From NCBI GenBank assembly GCA_964548275.1, contig CAZJQI010000009.1, forward strand, positions 1 to 64,000: a DNA stretch of 64,000 nt, in the 5' to 3' direction. Each line of letters opens with the position of its first letter. Position 1 is the stretch's first letter. This DNA is from JAUVUV01 sp964548275. GTDB taxonomy: Bacteria > Gemmatimonadota > Glassbacteria > GWA2-58-10. A program made the position numbers and the translations under genes. The notes under the pieces are model-generated. The model was not told where the DNA came from. It searched no databases and saw nothing but the letters and a program-made list of their open reading frames with translations. Positions 32,696-43,100 of the stretch are shown piece by piece.

Positions 32696-35600
32696 ATGAA
32701 TCTGAAATCGATTGAAATCTCAGGCTTCAAGTCTTTCGCCGACCGGGTGAAACTCACCTTTCCCAGAGGTATAACCTCGATTGTCGGGCCCAACGGTTGC
32801 GGCAAAACAAATGTCATCGAGGCGATGCGCTGGGTTCTCGGCGAGCAGAATATCCGCACCCTGCGCGGTGCAAGAATGGAAGAGGTAATTTTCAACGGCA
32901 CGGTCCAGCGCAAGCCCCTGGGAATGGCCGAGGTGTGTCTCAACTTCGACGACCCCGAGGGGCAAATGGGCTTCGATACGGGTGAGTTCGTTATCGGCCG
33001 CCAGATTTTCCGCAGCGGAGAGAGCAACTATCATATCAATTTCAAATCCTGCAGGCTCAAGGATATCCAGGACCTGTTCATGGATACCGGCATTGGCAGT
33101 AACGCCTACTCGATGATCGAGCAGCGGATGGTGGAGGAGATTCTGAGCGATAAGGCGGATGAGCGGCGCTTCCTTTTCGAGGAGGCCGCCGGAATCCAGA
33201 AATACAAGCTTCGGCGCAAGTACGCCCTGCGTAAGCTGGAGACAACCGAGGGAGATCTCCAGAGGATAAACGACATTGTTGGCGAGGTTCAACGCACTGT
33301 GAATTCACTCCAGCGCCAGGTGCGCAAAGCTCGCAGCTACAAGCGGCTCAGCGAAAAGCTGCGCAGGGTGGCGGTAACTCTCGCCCGGGCTGAACTGGAG
33401 AAGCTCATGGTAGAGGAAAAGCCCCTGGCCGAGCGGTTGAACGTGCTCAAAGACGAGCTGGCGCAGGCCGCTGCGGCAGAGAGCACCCAGGCGGCAAGAA
33501 GCGAGGAGCTGCGTACCCGGATCAATGACCGCCAGAGGGCCGCTGAGGAGCTTTTCAACAGTCTGACTGAATTCAATCAGCAGATCAGGCAGGCAGAGGA
33601 GGAGCTTACTGTAATCAGGGAGAAACGGGCCGCAAGCCGCGAGTGGATTGCCGAAAGCCAGAGAAAGCTTCTGAGCCTGAAAGAAAATATCGAGCGAAGA
33701 AAAGAGGAACTGGCCGGCTACAGCCGTCAGGTCGAGGAACTTCGAACAGCAGTGCAGGCCAGCGAGAAAGAATACGAAAAAGCGCGCAACCAGACTGATG
33801 AAAAAAGCCGGATCGTGGACGAGGCACGGGAGGAACTGGCCTCTGCGCAGTCTCAACGTGAGCAGTTACTCCACCGCGTAGCGACCTGTACCAGCAAGGT
33901 CGAGGCTTTAGAAGATTCCGCAGGCTACGAGAAAAAGCGCTCGGCCCAACTCGAGGAACAGGCCTCCAGACTTGCTGAGGAGCATCAAAGGCTGGAGGAT
34001 AGGCTTTCCAAGCTGGAAGAAAAACTCAAGAGTCTGGCCCAGGAGCGGAAAGTTCGCGCCCGGGAGGCGGAGGAAACCGGCGGCCGTTTGGAGGAGGCGC
34101 GCACACGGGTTGATGATTTGAAAGAAAAATTGTCCCGCGTTTCGATCGAACAGGAAAGCCTCAGGGGAGAAAAAGAACTTCTCCAAAGACTTCAGAAAGA
34201 AATGGAGGGTTATGGAGAGGGAGTCCGCGCTCTATTTACGGACGGTGCCAGCAGAGAGGGACTCGAGGGTGTGGCTGCGGAAATATTCACCACCAACAGC
34301 AGGTATGAGCGCGCCGTGGAAGCGGCCCTGGGCATGCGTATCCAGAGCATTGTCGCCAGCGACACGAACGCGATGCTCAAGGCTATCAGACGCTTGAAAG
34401 AAAACGGTACAGGCAGCGCTACCTTTTTCTCCCGCGACCTGGTTAATGGATCCGCTGGTGACAACCGGAAAATCGACGGGCCGGTGCTGGTTTACTGCGA
34501 CGAAGTTGTAGAATGCAGCAAGAAGTATGATTTCCTGCGTAAACTCCTCTTTAGCGACGTGGCCATCGTGGAAGACCTTCAGACCGCAGTCGATCTGCAG
34601 AAAAAGAGCAAAAGGCCGCTGCATGTGGTAACCCTGTCCGGTGAGACTATTTACCAGTATGCCGTCTCCGGCGGCTCGACAGAAAAATCCGGTTTGGCAT
34701 TGCTCAAACGCCGGCGCAGAATGGAAGAAATCACGGCTGAAATCGGCCGGACATCCTCGAGGATAGGCAAGCTGGAACAGCAGATCCAGGCTGAGGCTGT
34801 CAGGATAGCGGAGCTTGAAAATGAAAACCGCCAGCGCCTGGATCTGCTCAAAGATGTTGATGAGTCCCTAGGCGAGTTTCGCGCCGGCTACACAGGAGTT
34901 TCCCTCGAGTGTAAGAGCTTGCTTTCCCGGAAAGAGGCTGCCGAAACCCAGGCCCGCGAAGCGGATTCCAAGGTGCAGCAGCTTGCCGCGGAACGGGATG
35001 AGATGATTGAAAAAGCCAATTCTGCCCGCCAGGACCTGGATCAACTTGAACAGCAGAACGAATCGCTCCGGGAGGAGTTGAATGTCCGCGAAAACGCTTT
35101 CAGGCAAGAAGGCGGCATGTTTCAGGAGCTCTCGATGAGACTCGCCGAGCGTAGAGCTCGTCTGGGAGAAATCGAGAAGAGCCTTTCTCTGCTCGAGCGC
35201 GAATATACTGCCGTATCTGCCGAGGCCCAGGAGCTGGAAAAGGAGATTGAACAGAGGAAAAACATGCTCGCCCAGTTGAACGAGCAGGAAAGCAATGTTC
35301 GTAGCGATCTGGATGAATCGTTTGCCGCACGGGAAAAACTGAACGAAGAAAAAGAGCAATACGAGCAGGCCCTTGCAGAGTTAAGAATGGGGTCGGAGGA
35401 AATCGAGAAAGAGTTGCGCAGGCTTAGAGAGGAAAAGGAGGCAGCAGTGGAGGCGCGGCACCAGGTGGAAATCGAGCTGGAGAGAATTTCGGCGCGAAGG
35501 TCGCTGGTCATTCAGCAGATTGAAGACAACCACGGTGTAGATGTCTCGGACCTGGAGGAGGATTTTCCCTATTTCCCGAACGAGGAGGAGTGTGAAAAAG

Positions 35601-36307
35601 GGGAGCAGGCGAGCCAGGAACTTGTCGATCAGCTCCGGGAGCGTATCCGCAGGCTCGGCCCGGTCAATGTTCTCGCCATCGAGGAATACGACAGGGAAAA
35701 AGAGCGGCTCGACTTTCTCCAGCAGCAGCGAGATGATCTGATCGGCGCACGCGAAAGCCTTCTCCGGTTGATCGATGAGATCAACAAGACTGCCCGCGAA
35801 CGTTTCCTGGTCACCTTTACCAGGGTTCAGGAGAATTTTCAGGATATTTTCTCCTCTCTTTTCGAGGGCGGCCAGGCGCATGTGAGCCTGACTGACGAAA
35901 CCGATCCCCTGGAGAGCCCCATCGAGGTAGTTGCCCGACCGAGAGGCAAGAAGATGCTCGGCCTGGGATTGCTCTCAGGAGGAGAAAAAGCGCTCACCGC
36001 ACTGGCGCTTCTGTTTGCAATCTATTCGGTAAAGCCATCGCCATTCTGCATCCTCGATGAGGCGGACGCACCGCTGGATGACGCCAATATTGACCGCTTC
36101 CTCTCTATCATCCGCAAGTATTCGCACAATACCCAGTTCATTATCGTCACACACAACAAGCGCACCATGGAAGCCGCAGACTGTCTCTACGGGGTAACCA
36201 TGCAGGAGGCGGGGGTTTCCAATGTCGTATCCGTACGCCTGGGCCAGGTGCGAGATGACGGCCAGATTATTTATGAAGAAGCCGAAGAGCAAAAAGTCAG
36301 CGCATAA
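32696..36307 (+). CDS. smc: Chromosome partition/condensation protein SMC
   Basis: A 1203-residue SMC that dimerises at its hinge and extrudes DNA loops for chromosome segregation. ATG 32696 gives the family N-terminus MNLKSIEISGFKSF. Walker A is GPNGCGKTN (31-39), followed by WVLGEQ. Long coiled-coil arms (about 165-500 and 680-1010) surround a hinge (about 505-670, AVEAALGMRIQSIVA). The C-terminal head has the signature LLSGGEKALTALALLFAI (about 1090) and Walker B FCILDEADAPLDDANI. scpA/scpB are not in the window. Confidence 0.96.
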   Translation: MNLKSIEISGFKSFADRVKLTFPRGITSIVGPNGCGKTNVIEAMRWVLGEQNIRTLRGARMEEVIFNGTVQRKPLGMAEVCLNFDDPEGQMGFDTGEFVIGRQIFRSGESNYHINFKSCRLKDIQDLFMDTGIGSNAYSMIEQRMVEEILSDKADERRFLFEEAAGIQKYKLRRKYALRKLETTEGDLQRINDIVGEVQRTVNSLQRQVRKARSYKRLSEKLRRVAVTLARAELEKLMVEEKPLAERLNVLKDELAQAAAAESTQAARSEELRTRINDRQRAAEELFNSLTEFNQQIRQAEEELTVIREKRAASREWIAESQRKLLSLKENIERRKEELAGYSRQVEELRTAVQASEKEYEKARNQTDEKSRIVDEAREELASAQSQREQLLHRVATCTSKVEALEDSAGYEKKRSAQLEEQASRLAEEHQRLEDRLSKLEEKLKSLAQERKVRAREAEETGGRLEEARTRVDDLKEKLSRVSIEQESLRGEKELLQRLQKEMEGYGEGVRALFTDGASREGLEGVAAEIFTTNSRYERAVEAALGMRIQSIVASDTNAMLKAIRRLKENGTGSATFFSRDLVNGSAGDNRKIDGPVLVYCDEVVECSKKYDFLRKLLFSDVAIVEDLQTAVDLQKKSKRPLHVVTLSGETIYQYAVSGGSTEKSGLALLKRRRRMEEITAEIGRTSSRIGKLEQQIQAEAVRIAELENENRQRLDLLKDVDESLGEFRAGYTGVSLECKSLLSRKEAAETQAREADSKVQQLAAERDEMIEKANSARQDLDQLEQQNESLREELNVRENAFRQEGGMFQELSMRLAERRARLGEIEKSLSLLEREYTAVSAEAQELEKEIEQRKNMLAQLNEQESNVRSDLDESFAAREKLNEEKEQYEQALAELRMGSEEIEKELRRLREEKEAAVEARHQVEIELERISARRSLVIQQIEDNHGVDVSDLEEDFPYFPNEEECEKGEQASQELVDQLRERIRRLGPVNVLAIEEYDREKERLDFLQQQRDDLIGARESLLRLIDEINKTARERFLVTFTRVQENFQDIFSSLFEGGQAHVSLTDETDPLESPIEVVARPRGKKMLGLGLLSGGEKALTALALLFAIYSVKPSPFCILDEADAPLDDANIDRFLSIIRKYSHNTQFIIVTHNKRTMEAADCLYGVTMQEAGVSNVVSVRLGQVRDDGQIIYEEAEEQKVSA

Positions 36308-36520
36308 GCTAATTATCCCTCGTAAATCGAGATAAATTTATTCCTTCCTGCCTCATCGGATTCATTCCCGCTATGTTCAGATCTCTCGCTTATTTTCTTA
36401 CTTAAGTCTTAATAATGTTCAATTGGGAAGACATCTCCGGCTGGTTGAAGTGAAAAGGGGGGAAGTTCAGACTGAATTTTGCCCTAACCTATTAGAATAT
36501 AAGAAAATACGACAAAGATA

Positions 36521-36549
36521 TTGCGCTTTTTGCGATTTTGAGTTATTAT
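36521..36549 (+). promoter_or_regulatory. Possible promoter of the PreT/PreA-like pair
   Basis: TTGCGC (36521-36526), 17 bases, TATTAT (36544-36549), 41 bases upstream of the first gene. The -10 box is good, the -35 box weak. Confidence 0.35.
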
Positions 36550-36589
36550 TGTCCACCAATATCCGACCCCTCTTCCCGAGGAACCTCCC

Positions 36590-37915
36590 TTGGCCAATAT
36601 GCCCAAAGTAATTAAAGGATTTGCCGAGGAAACCACCACGCTCAGTTATCCTGAAGCGATAGAGGAGGCAGGACGCTGCTATCTGTGCCATAATGCCCCC
36701 TGCTGCGAGGCTTCACCCACAAAGACCGATATCACCGGGTTTATCGCCAGGATGCGATCGCGCAACTTTCGAGGAGCCTTGCGTCTGGTCAAAGAGAAAA
36801 ATTTCTTTCCTGGAATTACCTCGCGGGTCAGCCCGTACGACCAGCAGTGCGAGGAGGCCTGTCTGCGAAAAAAATACGGTGGTCCGGTCAGGATCGCGGA
36901 ACTGGAGCGGGTTCTCGCCGAGTACGACCGCAATTCCAAAAACCCCTATCTTCCCGAGATTCCGGAGAGCATTGATAAGACCGTGGCAATAGTGGGAAGT
37001 GGGCCTACAGGGCTGTCAGCGGCTGTTGAATTGGTGCTCAACGGTTGCAAAGTGATCATGTACGAATCAGCCCGGATCGCTGGCGGTGTGTTTACCAAGG
37101 GTATTCCGAGCTACCTGATCAGCGACGAGGTGATCGCACACGAGGTGAATGGAGTGCTCGAATTGGGCGTTGACCTGGTGACCGGGATTAACGCAGGCGA
37201 AAGTATAAACCTGGTTAGTATGAAACGCAGTTTCGATGCCCTTTTTCTTGCAATCGGAATGGGTGTGCCACGGAAACTGGCTGTTCAAGGGATCGAGAAA
37301 GGAGATATCTTTACCGGACTAGAAATTCTCGAATCGCTAAAACTCAAGGAGAAAAGGCTTCGTCTCGGAGAAAATATTGTGATTGTGGGTGGGGGCAATG
37401 TCTCACTGGACGTGGCAACGGCGCTTCTCAAGCTCGAAATAAATGATGTCACTATCCTGTACCGCCGGGACAGGGAACACATGCCGGTTTTCCAATCGCG
37501 TTACCGGCTGGCTGAAGAAATGGGGATGAGGATCAAATTCCGCACAGTGCTTAAAGAGATAATCAGCAATGACCAGCGTACGATTACCGAGGTTGTCTGC
37601 AAGAAGACCGAGTTGAAGGAAAAGGATGACACGCAGGTTGTTGCCGAGCCGATCGAGGGTAGCGAGTTCACCCTGCCCGCTGATACAGTCATTTTCTCCA
37701 TCGGCCAGGAGCTGGACAGAGACCTGGTAGAAATGTTCAACCTCGAAACCACCGAAGAGGGAAGGATTAAGGTCGATCCTGAAACGAGTCAAACCAATGA
37801 TTCTTTTATTTTCGCTGCGGGAAGCTGTGTCGAGCGGATTGATACGGTAGTCGATGCGATCGCCAGGGGAAAGGACGTCGCCCGCAAAATTGTGAGAAAA
37901 TTACTGGAAGAATGA
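36590..37915 (+). CDS. PreT-like FAD/NAD(P)-binding Fe-S oxidoreductase with altered N-terminal cluster ligands
   Basis: A 441-residue protein of the PreT/glutamate-synthase-small-subunit family, which takes electrons from NAD(P)H and passes them through FAD and Fe-S clusters to a partner. The FAD site is VAIVGSGPTGLSAAVEL and the second dinucleotide site IVIVGGGNVSLDVA. The N-terminal cluster region keeps C30, C33, C38, C87 and C91, but the two 'CP' cysteines expected near 42 and 81 are Ser (EASPTKTD, RVSPYDQQ). An extra Cys lies at 39. The start is TTG 36590 after GAGGA. The partner is the PreA-like gene 75 bases downstream. Confidence 0.85.
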   Translation: MANMPKVIKGFAEETTTLSYPEAIEEAGRCYLCHNAPCCEASPTKTDITGFIARMRSRNFRGALRLVKEKNFFPGITSRVSPYDQQCEEACLRKKYGGPVRIAELERVLAEYDRNSKNPYLPEIPESIDKTVAIVGSGPTGLSAAVELVLNGCKVIMYESARIAGGVFTKGIPSYLISDEVIAHEVNGVLELGVDLVTGINAGESINLVSMKRSFDALFLAIGMGVPRKLAVQGIEKGDIFTGLEILESLKLKEKRLRLGENIVIVGGGNVSLDVATALLKLEINDVTILYRRDREHMPVFQSRYRLAEEMGMRIKFRTVLKEIISNDQRTITEVVCKKTELKEKDDTQVVAEPIEGSEFTLPADTVIFSIGQELDRDLVEMFNLETTEEGRIKVDPETSQTNDSFIFAAGSCVERIDTVVDAIARGKDVARKIVRKLLEE

Positions 37916-37990
37916 ACCAGACCTCTCTTAAGTGAAATATTCTCTCGTTATTATCAGGGTTGTGGTTCATTTTCTCCTCCAGGGGAAAAA

Positions 37991-39214
37991 ATGGAAGTAA
38001 ATCTGGGCCTAAATTTTTGTGGGATTAACTTTCCCAATCCATTTGTCGTCTCCAAGGTGCCTCCAATCGGGGATGTCGAGATAATTGCCGCGCAGCTCGA
38101 GGCCGGTTGGGGAGGGGTTCTGCTGCGAAATGCAAGCCTTAACATAACGGCAGGGAAGCAGACTATTACCTCCTTGCGCGAAAAAGTGCCGCTTTACCGG
38201 GGGGTGGATTACGAGGAAAAGCGGATGATAGATCTTGGATGGATCGAACCCAAGGCCCCAATTTCACTCCAGGAGGCTGAAAATTCAATCAGGACTCTTA
38301 AGGAAAAGTTTCCCGCTAATGTTGTGATAGCCGGAATGGTCGGCACGAACAGGGAAGAGTGGCTCAAGGTCTCCAGGCGTTTGAGTCAGGCCGGGGCGGA
38401 TCTGATAGAATGTGACTTTTCGATAAGCAATGGCGATTCGGCCGAGACCAAAACAGTTATCGCTCATGATTTGAAACTGATGGAAAAGGCCACCCGCTAT
38501 GTCCGCGAGGGTGCGCGCAGTACACCGGTGATTCTCAAGCTTCCTGGAACTTTGCCGGAGCGTGAAATAATTGTAGAGACCCTGAAAGAGGCTGGAGCCG
38601 ATGCGCTGAACCTGTTCTACGAGCCGAAGGGAGTGCCTGGTATCAACCTGACCAATTTCGTTCCGTTTCCCAATGTCGGTGGCAAGAGCACCCTTTCGAT
38701 TATGGGAGGCGCGGGGATCAAACCTTACACTCTGGGGATACTTGCCGAATGGGGAATTGCCAACAAGGGACTGGGCCTTTCAGTACTCGGCGGGGCCTAT
38801 AACTGGCGGGATTGCGTCGAATTAATCCTGATGGGGGCCTCTATCCTGCAATTCCATGGAGCCGTGCTTCAGCGCGGCGTGAGGCTTGTAGATGAACTGA
38901 AAAGCGGGATCAGCGATTATCTCTCTGAAAAAATGATCTCATCCGTGGACAAGCTTGTCGGCAAGAGCCTGCCGTATCTTATTACAGAGGAAAACCTGCC
39001 CCGTAGCAGACCGGTCGTGGCAGCTGTGGACGAAAAAGTCTGTACACGCTGTGGGATCTGCTACCAGATATGCGAGAGTTTGGGTTACCACGCGATTAAT
39101 TTCTCCAACCAGCGCAGGCCCATGATCGATAAGAAAAATTGTGTTGGTGATGGGCTGTGCGTGGCTGCCTGCCCGGTATTCAACTGCATGAGCTTACGCC
39201 GTGTCTCGAAATAG
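37991..39214 (+). CDS. PreA-like FMN barrel with C-terminal ferredoxin domain, substrate unknown
   Basis: A 407-residue protein: an FMN-binding dihydroorotate/dihydropyrimidine dehydrogenase-type barrel followed by a two-cluster ferredoxin domain. Typical parts are LNFCGINFPNPFVVSKVPP, VILKLPG and ASILQFHGAVLQRG. The loop that holds NLSCPHG and the catalytic Cys in dihydropyrimidine dehydrogenase reads IECDFSISNGDSAET and has no such Cys, so the substrate probably differs. The first cluster motif is complete (C351, C354, C357, C361). In the second, the second Cys is Asp (C384, D387, C390, C394), as in some D-type ferredoxins. It overlaps the radical SAM gene on the other strand by 21 bases. 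Confidence 0.85.
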   Translation: MEVNLGLNFCGINFPNPFVVSKVPPIGDVEIIAAQLEAGWGGVLLRNASLNITAGKQTITSLREKVPLYRGVDYEEKRMIDLGWIEPKAPISLQEAENSIRTLKEKFPANVVIAGMVGTNREEWLKVSRRLSQAGADLIECDFSISNGDSAETKTVIAHDLKLMEKATRYVREGARSTPVILKLPGTLPEREIIVETLKEAGADALNLFYEPKGVPGINLTNFVPFPNVGGKSTLSIMGGAGIKPYTLGILAEWGIANKGLGLSVLGGAYNWRDCVELILMGASILQFHGAVLQRGVRLVDELKSGISDYLSEKMISSVDKLVGKSLPYLITEENLPRSRPVVAAVDEKVCTRCGICYQICESLGYHAINFSNQRRPMIDKKNCVGDGLCVAACPVFNCMSLRRVSK

Positions 39215-40132
39215 TCGGCCCTGAAAGCTGCCCCTTCTCTCCAGTTCAGCCTCGATTGCCGCCATTGTTTCCTGTTTTCGCAAACACCATTGCGGTTCCA
39301 CAAGCTCACTTCTCGGCACATCCACAGCAAGACGCTGCACGACTGCCTCTGGCGGCACTCTTTCCAGAAAATCGCATACCAGAGCTGCGTATTGCTGCAT
39401 TTCAAACAAGGCGAAAGGCTTGGCGGCGTACTCTGAGGCGAGGCGGGTGTTTTTCAGGATATGCAGCGCGTGGATTTTCACTCCCGGCACACGCAGGCTG
39501 GCCAGCAGTTCTGCAGTCTTGAGAATCTCGCGTTTTGTCTCCCCGGGCAGGCCCAGGATCACGTGGGCGCACACCGGTAGTTCGCGCCTGGCTGCCCTGG
39601 TAGCGGCATCGATAAAATCGGCCACTGTATGACCGCGGTTTATACGCCTGAGAGTGTTGTCGCTGGCAGACTGTAGGCCCAGTTCGATCCAGATGAGGTA
39701 GTCCTCGCGGTAGGTCTCGATCAGCTCGAGCACAGCCTCGGAGAGGCAATCGGGCCTGGTGCTGATAAAAAGTCCCACTATCTCCGGGAAGCACCTGATC
39801 GTATCATAGGTTTTCTTGAGATAGTCCAGTGGGGCATAGGTCGAGCTGTAGGCCTGGAAATAGGCGATGAACTTACTCGCATGAAACCTTCGGCACATGT
39901 AATCGATGCCCTGCTCGAGCTGTTCACTCAGGGGGGGAACGCCTTTTCTGGTGTTATAGCTGAAACCCTCGTTACTGCAGTAGATACAACCGCCGGTGCC
40001 GCAGGTTCCATCGCGGTTGGGGCAGGTGAATCCAGCATCGAGCGAAACCTTGTGCACCCGGCAGCCGAAAGTTTCTTTCAGATAGCTATTGAAAGTGCGG
40101 TATCTTTTTCCGTGGTAGAAGTGAGAGGACAT
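39194..40132 (-). CDS. Radical SAM protein, TIGR01212/YhcC family
   Basis: A 312-residue radical SAM enzyme. The cluster region is GFTCPNRDGTCGTGGCIYCSNEGF-like: the Cys residues fall in CPNRDG, TGGC and IYC, the arrangement of the YhcC family rather than plain CxxxCxxC. A LPGETKREI motif and the late HILKNTRLA are also family features. The reaction is not established for most members; a tRNA- or cofactor-related role is often assumed. It lies downstream of the SPOR gene and converges with the PreA-like gene, overlapping it by 21 bases. Confidence 0.88.
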   Translation of the reverse strand: MSSHFYHGKRYRTFNSYLKETFGCRVHKVSLDAGFTCPNRDGTCGTGGCIYCSNEGFSYNTRKGVPPLSEQLEQGIDYMCRRFHASKFIAYFQAYSSTYAPLDYLKKTYDTIRCFPEIVGLFISTRPDCLSEAVLELIETYREDYLIWIELGLQSASDNTLRRINRGHTVADFIDAATRAARRELPVCAHVILGLPGETKREILKTAELLASLRVPGVKIHALHILKNTRLASEYAAKPFALFEMQQYAALVCDFLERVPPEAVVQRLAVDVPRSELVEPQWCLRKQETMAAIEAELERRGSFQGRLFRDTA

Positions 40133-40168
40133 AATCCACCGCTGGAGTTCACCACTCGTCCTGATTGA

Positions 40169-43100
40169 CTAACCCTCTTTCTCCTCGATCGTGCCTTCTC
40201 TTTGGATAATCTCGGCCCGTACCCCCAGATTGAAAATCTTGGTGCGCATGTAAACAGCCTGCTGTTCGGTTTCGAACGCACCGACATAAAGTCTGTAAAC
40301 AGGCGCCTGGGTGGTATCTGCGGAAAGTTTAACCATATAGGTGGGAATATTGTTATTTTCGAGGCGCTGTATCAGGTTTTCCAAAGAATCTGCGCTTGAG
40401 GCTTCGACTATTTTCAGCACAAGCGGGGTATGCCTTCTGATTGCTCCGCCCCGCATCCGAAAGTTTGCGGCCGTTGTGCGAAGAGTGCGGCCCACACTCA
40501 GCAGAGCGGTATCGGCTTTTTCAACCGATTCGAACATGCCCATGTAGAGGCGGTTCCAGTTGCCGAGGCTGTCCAGAGTAAGCGGCACGACATATACATC
40601 GTTGAGCCCGTTTTCCCTGAGAAGGTTTCGCGCGGCTATCGCCTGGGGGAGGAAACGGTACGAACCGATCTGAATCGAGTAGGCGAGCTTATCGTATTGC
40701 TGGGCGGCCGCGAGCATCGCCTCCCGTTCTTGAGCCAGCCTGATGCTGTCGGCACGGGCTAATTCCTCCTCGTCTTTACCGCCAAGGCCGGGGATCAAGC
40801 TTTGTACTCTGATAATTCCCGGCAGACGGCGGACAACAAAGGATCTGACAGTATCCTGTCTCCAGATAATAAACATCCCGGCTGCAAGGATCAGCAGGAC
40901 GGCAACTGTGGCAAGAGGCCTGGCCCTGGAACGCTTTTCAGGCTTTTTTACCCCTGGGGCGACTTCCGCGGCCTCCGGCTCTCCAAGATCTTTCAGGGTT
41001 ATTTCTTCGTCGATATCTTCAAGCTCGGCAGCGTCTGAAAGAAGAGCGTCTATATCCTCATCCGCAGGCTTTTCAACACTCTCCTCTTTTTCTTCTGCCG
41101 GGGCCTCGGCTTCGGCAGCCACCTCTTCCTCGCCGGCTCCTTCTTCGGCAACCTCTTCCAGAACAGGCTCGGCTTCTTCCCCTGCGGGTTCTTTTTCCCC
41201 GACAGGCTCCTCGGCCGCTTCCTCACCGGGTGGCTCAGGCTCTTGCGTGGCTTCGGGTTCAGCCTCCCCTTCGGTTGACTCGGCAGTCTCTTCAGTTACG
41301 GCAACCTCCTCGGCCGCTTCCTCACCGGGTGGCTCAGGCTCTTGCGTGGCTTCGGGTTCAGCCTCCCCTTCGGTTGACTCGGCAGTCTCTTTACTTATCT
41401 CCTGAGGTTCAGTCTCTTCAGTTACGGCAACCTCCTCGGCTGCAGCCTCCTCTACCGGTGTTTCTTCTTTTGCTTCTTCCTCTAAAGGCCCTTCTTCGGC
41501 TTCAACAGGCTCTGGCACGGTTTCTTCCTCCGCAGGCGCTTCAGCCGCGCCTTTCTCCTCCACGGGTTCCAACTCTGCCTCATCGAGAGTTTCCAGTTCT
41601 TCTTCTCCCAACTCTTCATGTGGTTCTTCAATGCCTTCTTCGGGGGTTTCCTCTGCGGCTTCTTCTTTCGGAGCCTCTTCCTTGGTTTCCTCAACGGCTT
41701 CTTGCGCTGGGATTTCTTCTCCCGCTTCTTCTCCAACCTCTTCCTCAGAGCCAGTTGCATCAGCAGCGGCGGTTTCCTCCACAGGCTCGGCGCTTTCAGC
41801 GGGCTCCTTTTGAGACTCAGCCGCCTCGCCGAGGGGGTTGGGATCGAGCTGGAGTTCCATCTCCTCCGGCGAAGGTGCGTTCAGGGCCTCTTCGAAGCTT
41901 TTCATCTGCTCCAGAGCACCCCGATCTTCTCCCTTATCGGTTTCCGGCACCTCTTCGACAGCTTCTTCCTCCATCTCCAGCTCGTCTTCCGGATCAGCCT
42001 GTGTATAGAGGGCCTCGGCCTCCTCCTCTTTGGTCTCAGCACTATATTCAACACCGGCGGCTTCAGCTTTATCCGCCAGGCCGGTCTCCTCAGTTTCAGG
42101 CTCCTGTTGAGGTGGGCCTCCAAGTTCGCCTTCGATTCGAATCCCCTCAGCATTCACATTGATAGGTTCGGGAGTTTTCTCAATGGCCTCAAGTTCGGCC
42201 TTTTCGATTCCAGCCTCTGGCTCGTGTGGGGATTCCGCAGCGGTTTCTTTCCCCTTGTCCACGTCTGTGAGTCCAGGCAACCTGTCAATATCCAGGTATC
42301 CACCGATTTCATTGCTCACAGAAGAGTCATCAGCCGCTTTCACCAACTGTTTTTCATCGTCATCGAGAAATAGCAGTTCCTCGGGCAGGAATATTTCCTC
42401 TTCATCATCCACTCCAGCCTCCAGCGCCTGTTCTCCTTCAGAAACTGCGGCAGCCTTTTCTTCCTTTTCCTCTGTCGGCTCTGGTTCGGGCGGTTCAGCC
42501 CTGTCAATTTCTGATTCATCCAGGCTTGGAGGTTCTTCTTCCTCTGGCGGGAGCTGTTCGGCGATTTCTTCAGTTGCAGCTGCCGCGTCTGTAACATCTT
42601 CAGCTTCCGGATGCTCTTCCACCGCCTTCTTTTCCACTTCGGCAGGAGTTTTTTCTTCGCTTTTTTCCGGTTCTTCTTCCTCGACCAACCAGATAAAACG
42701 CAGGGAGGATTGTGGGGAAGAGCGGCGGCTGAGTTTTTGGATCAGATCAGGGAGTTGTTCCTGGCTTTGGCTGTTGAGCAGATCAGTGAAAATCAGCACC
42801 TGGTCTGCTTTTTCGAGTGCGGCAAGCTCGGTAAACCGTTCCAACGGTGGGCCGAGGATCACAACCGGGCCGTCGGCATGGCTGGCGGTCCAGCCGATGA
42901 GCCGGTTCCAGCCCGGGTCGGCATAAATCTCGGCGGCTCGCGGAGTGAAAATTCCGGCGCTCAGAGTTTTCAACTGTGGATCGCGGGAACTGGTGCGAAA
43001 GATTCTTTTCGGTGAAATCCCATAGAGGAAATGATCGCTGAGTCCCTCGTTGTCCTCTTCACCGAGCAGGTCGCTGTGTGGTGAGGCGATGTCCAGGTCT

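Noticed and set aside
41230..42926. Long Leu/Pro- and Ser-rich plus-strand frames opposite the acidic SPOR gene
   Set aside because: They are reverse readings of Glu-rich codons (GAA/GAG read as TTC/CTC), so their composition is an artefact.
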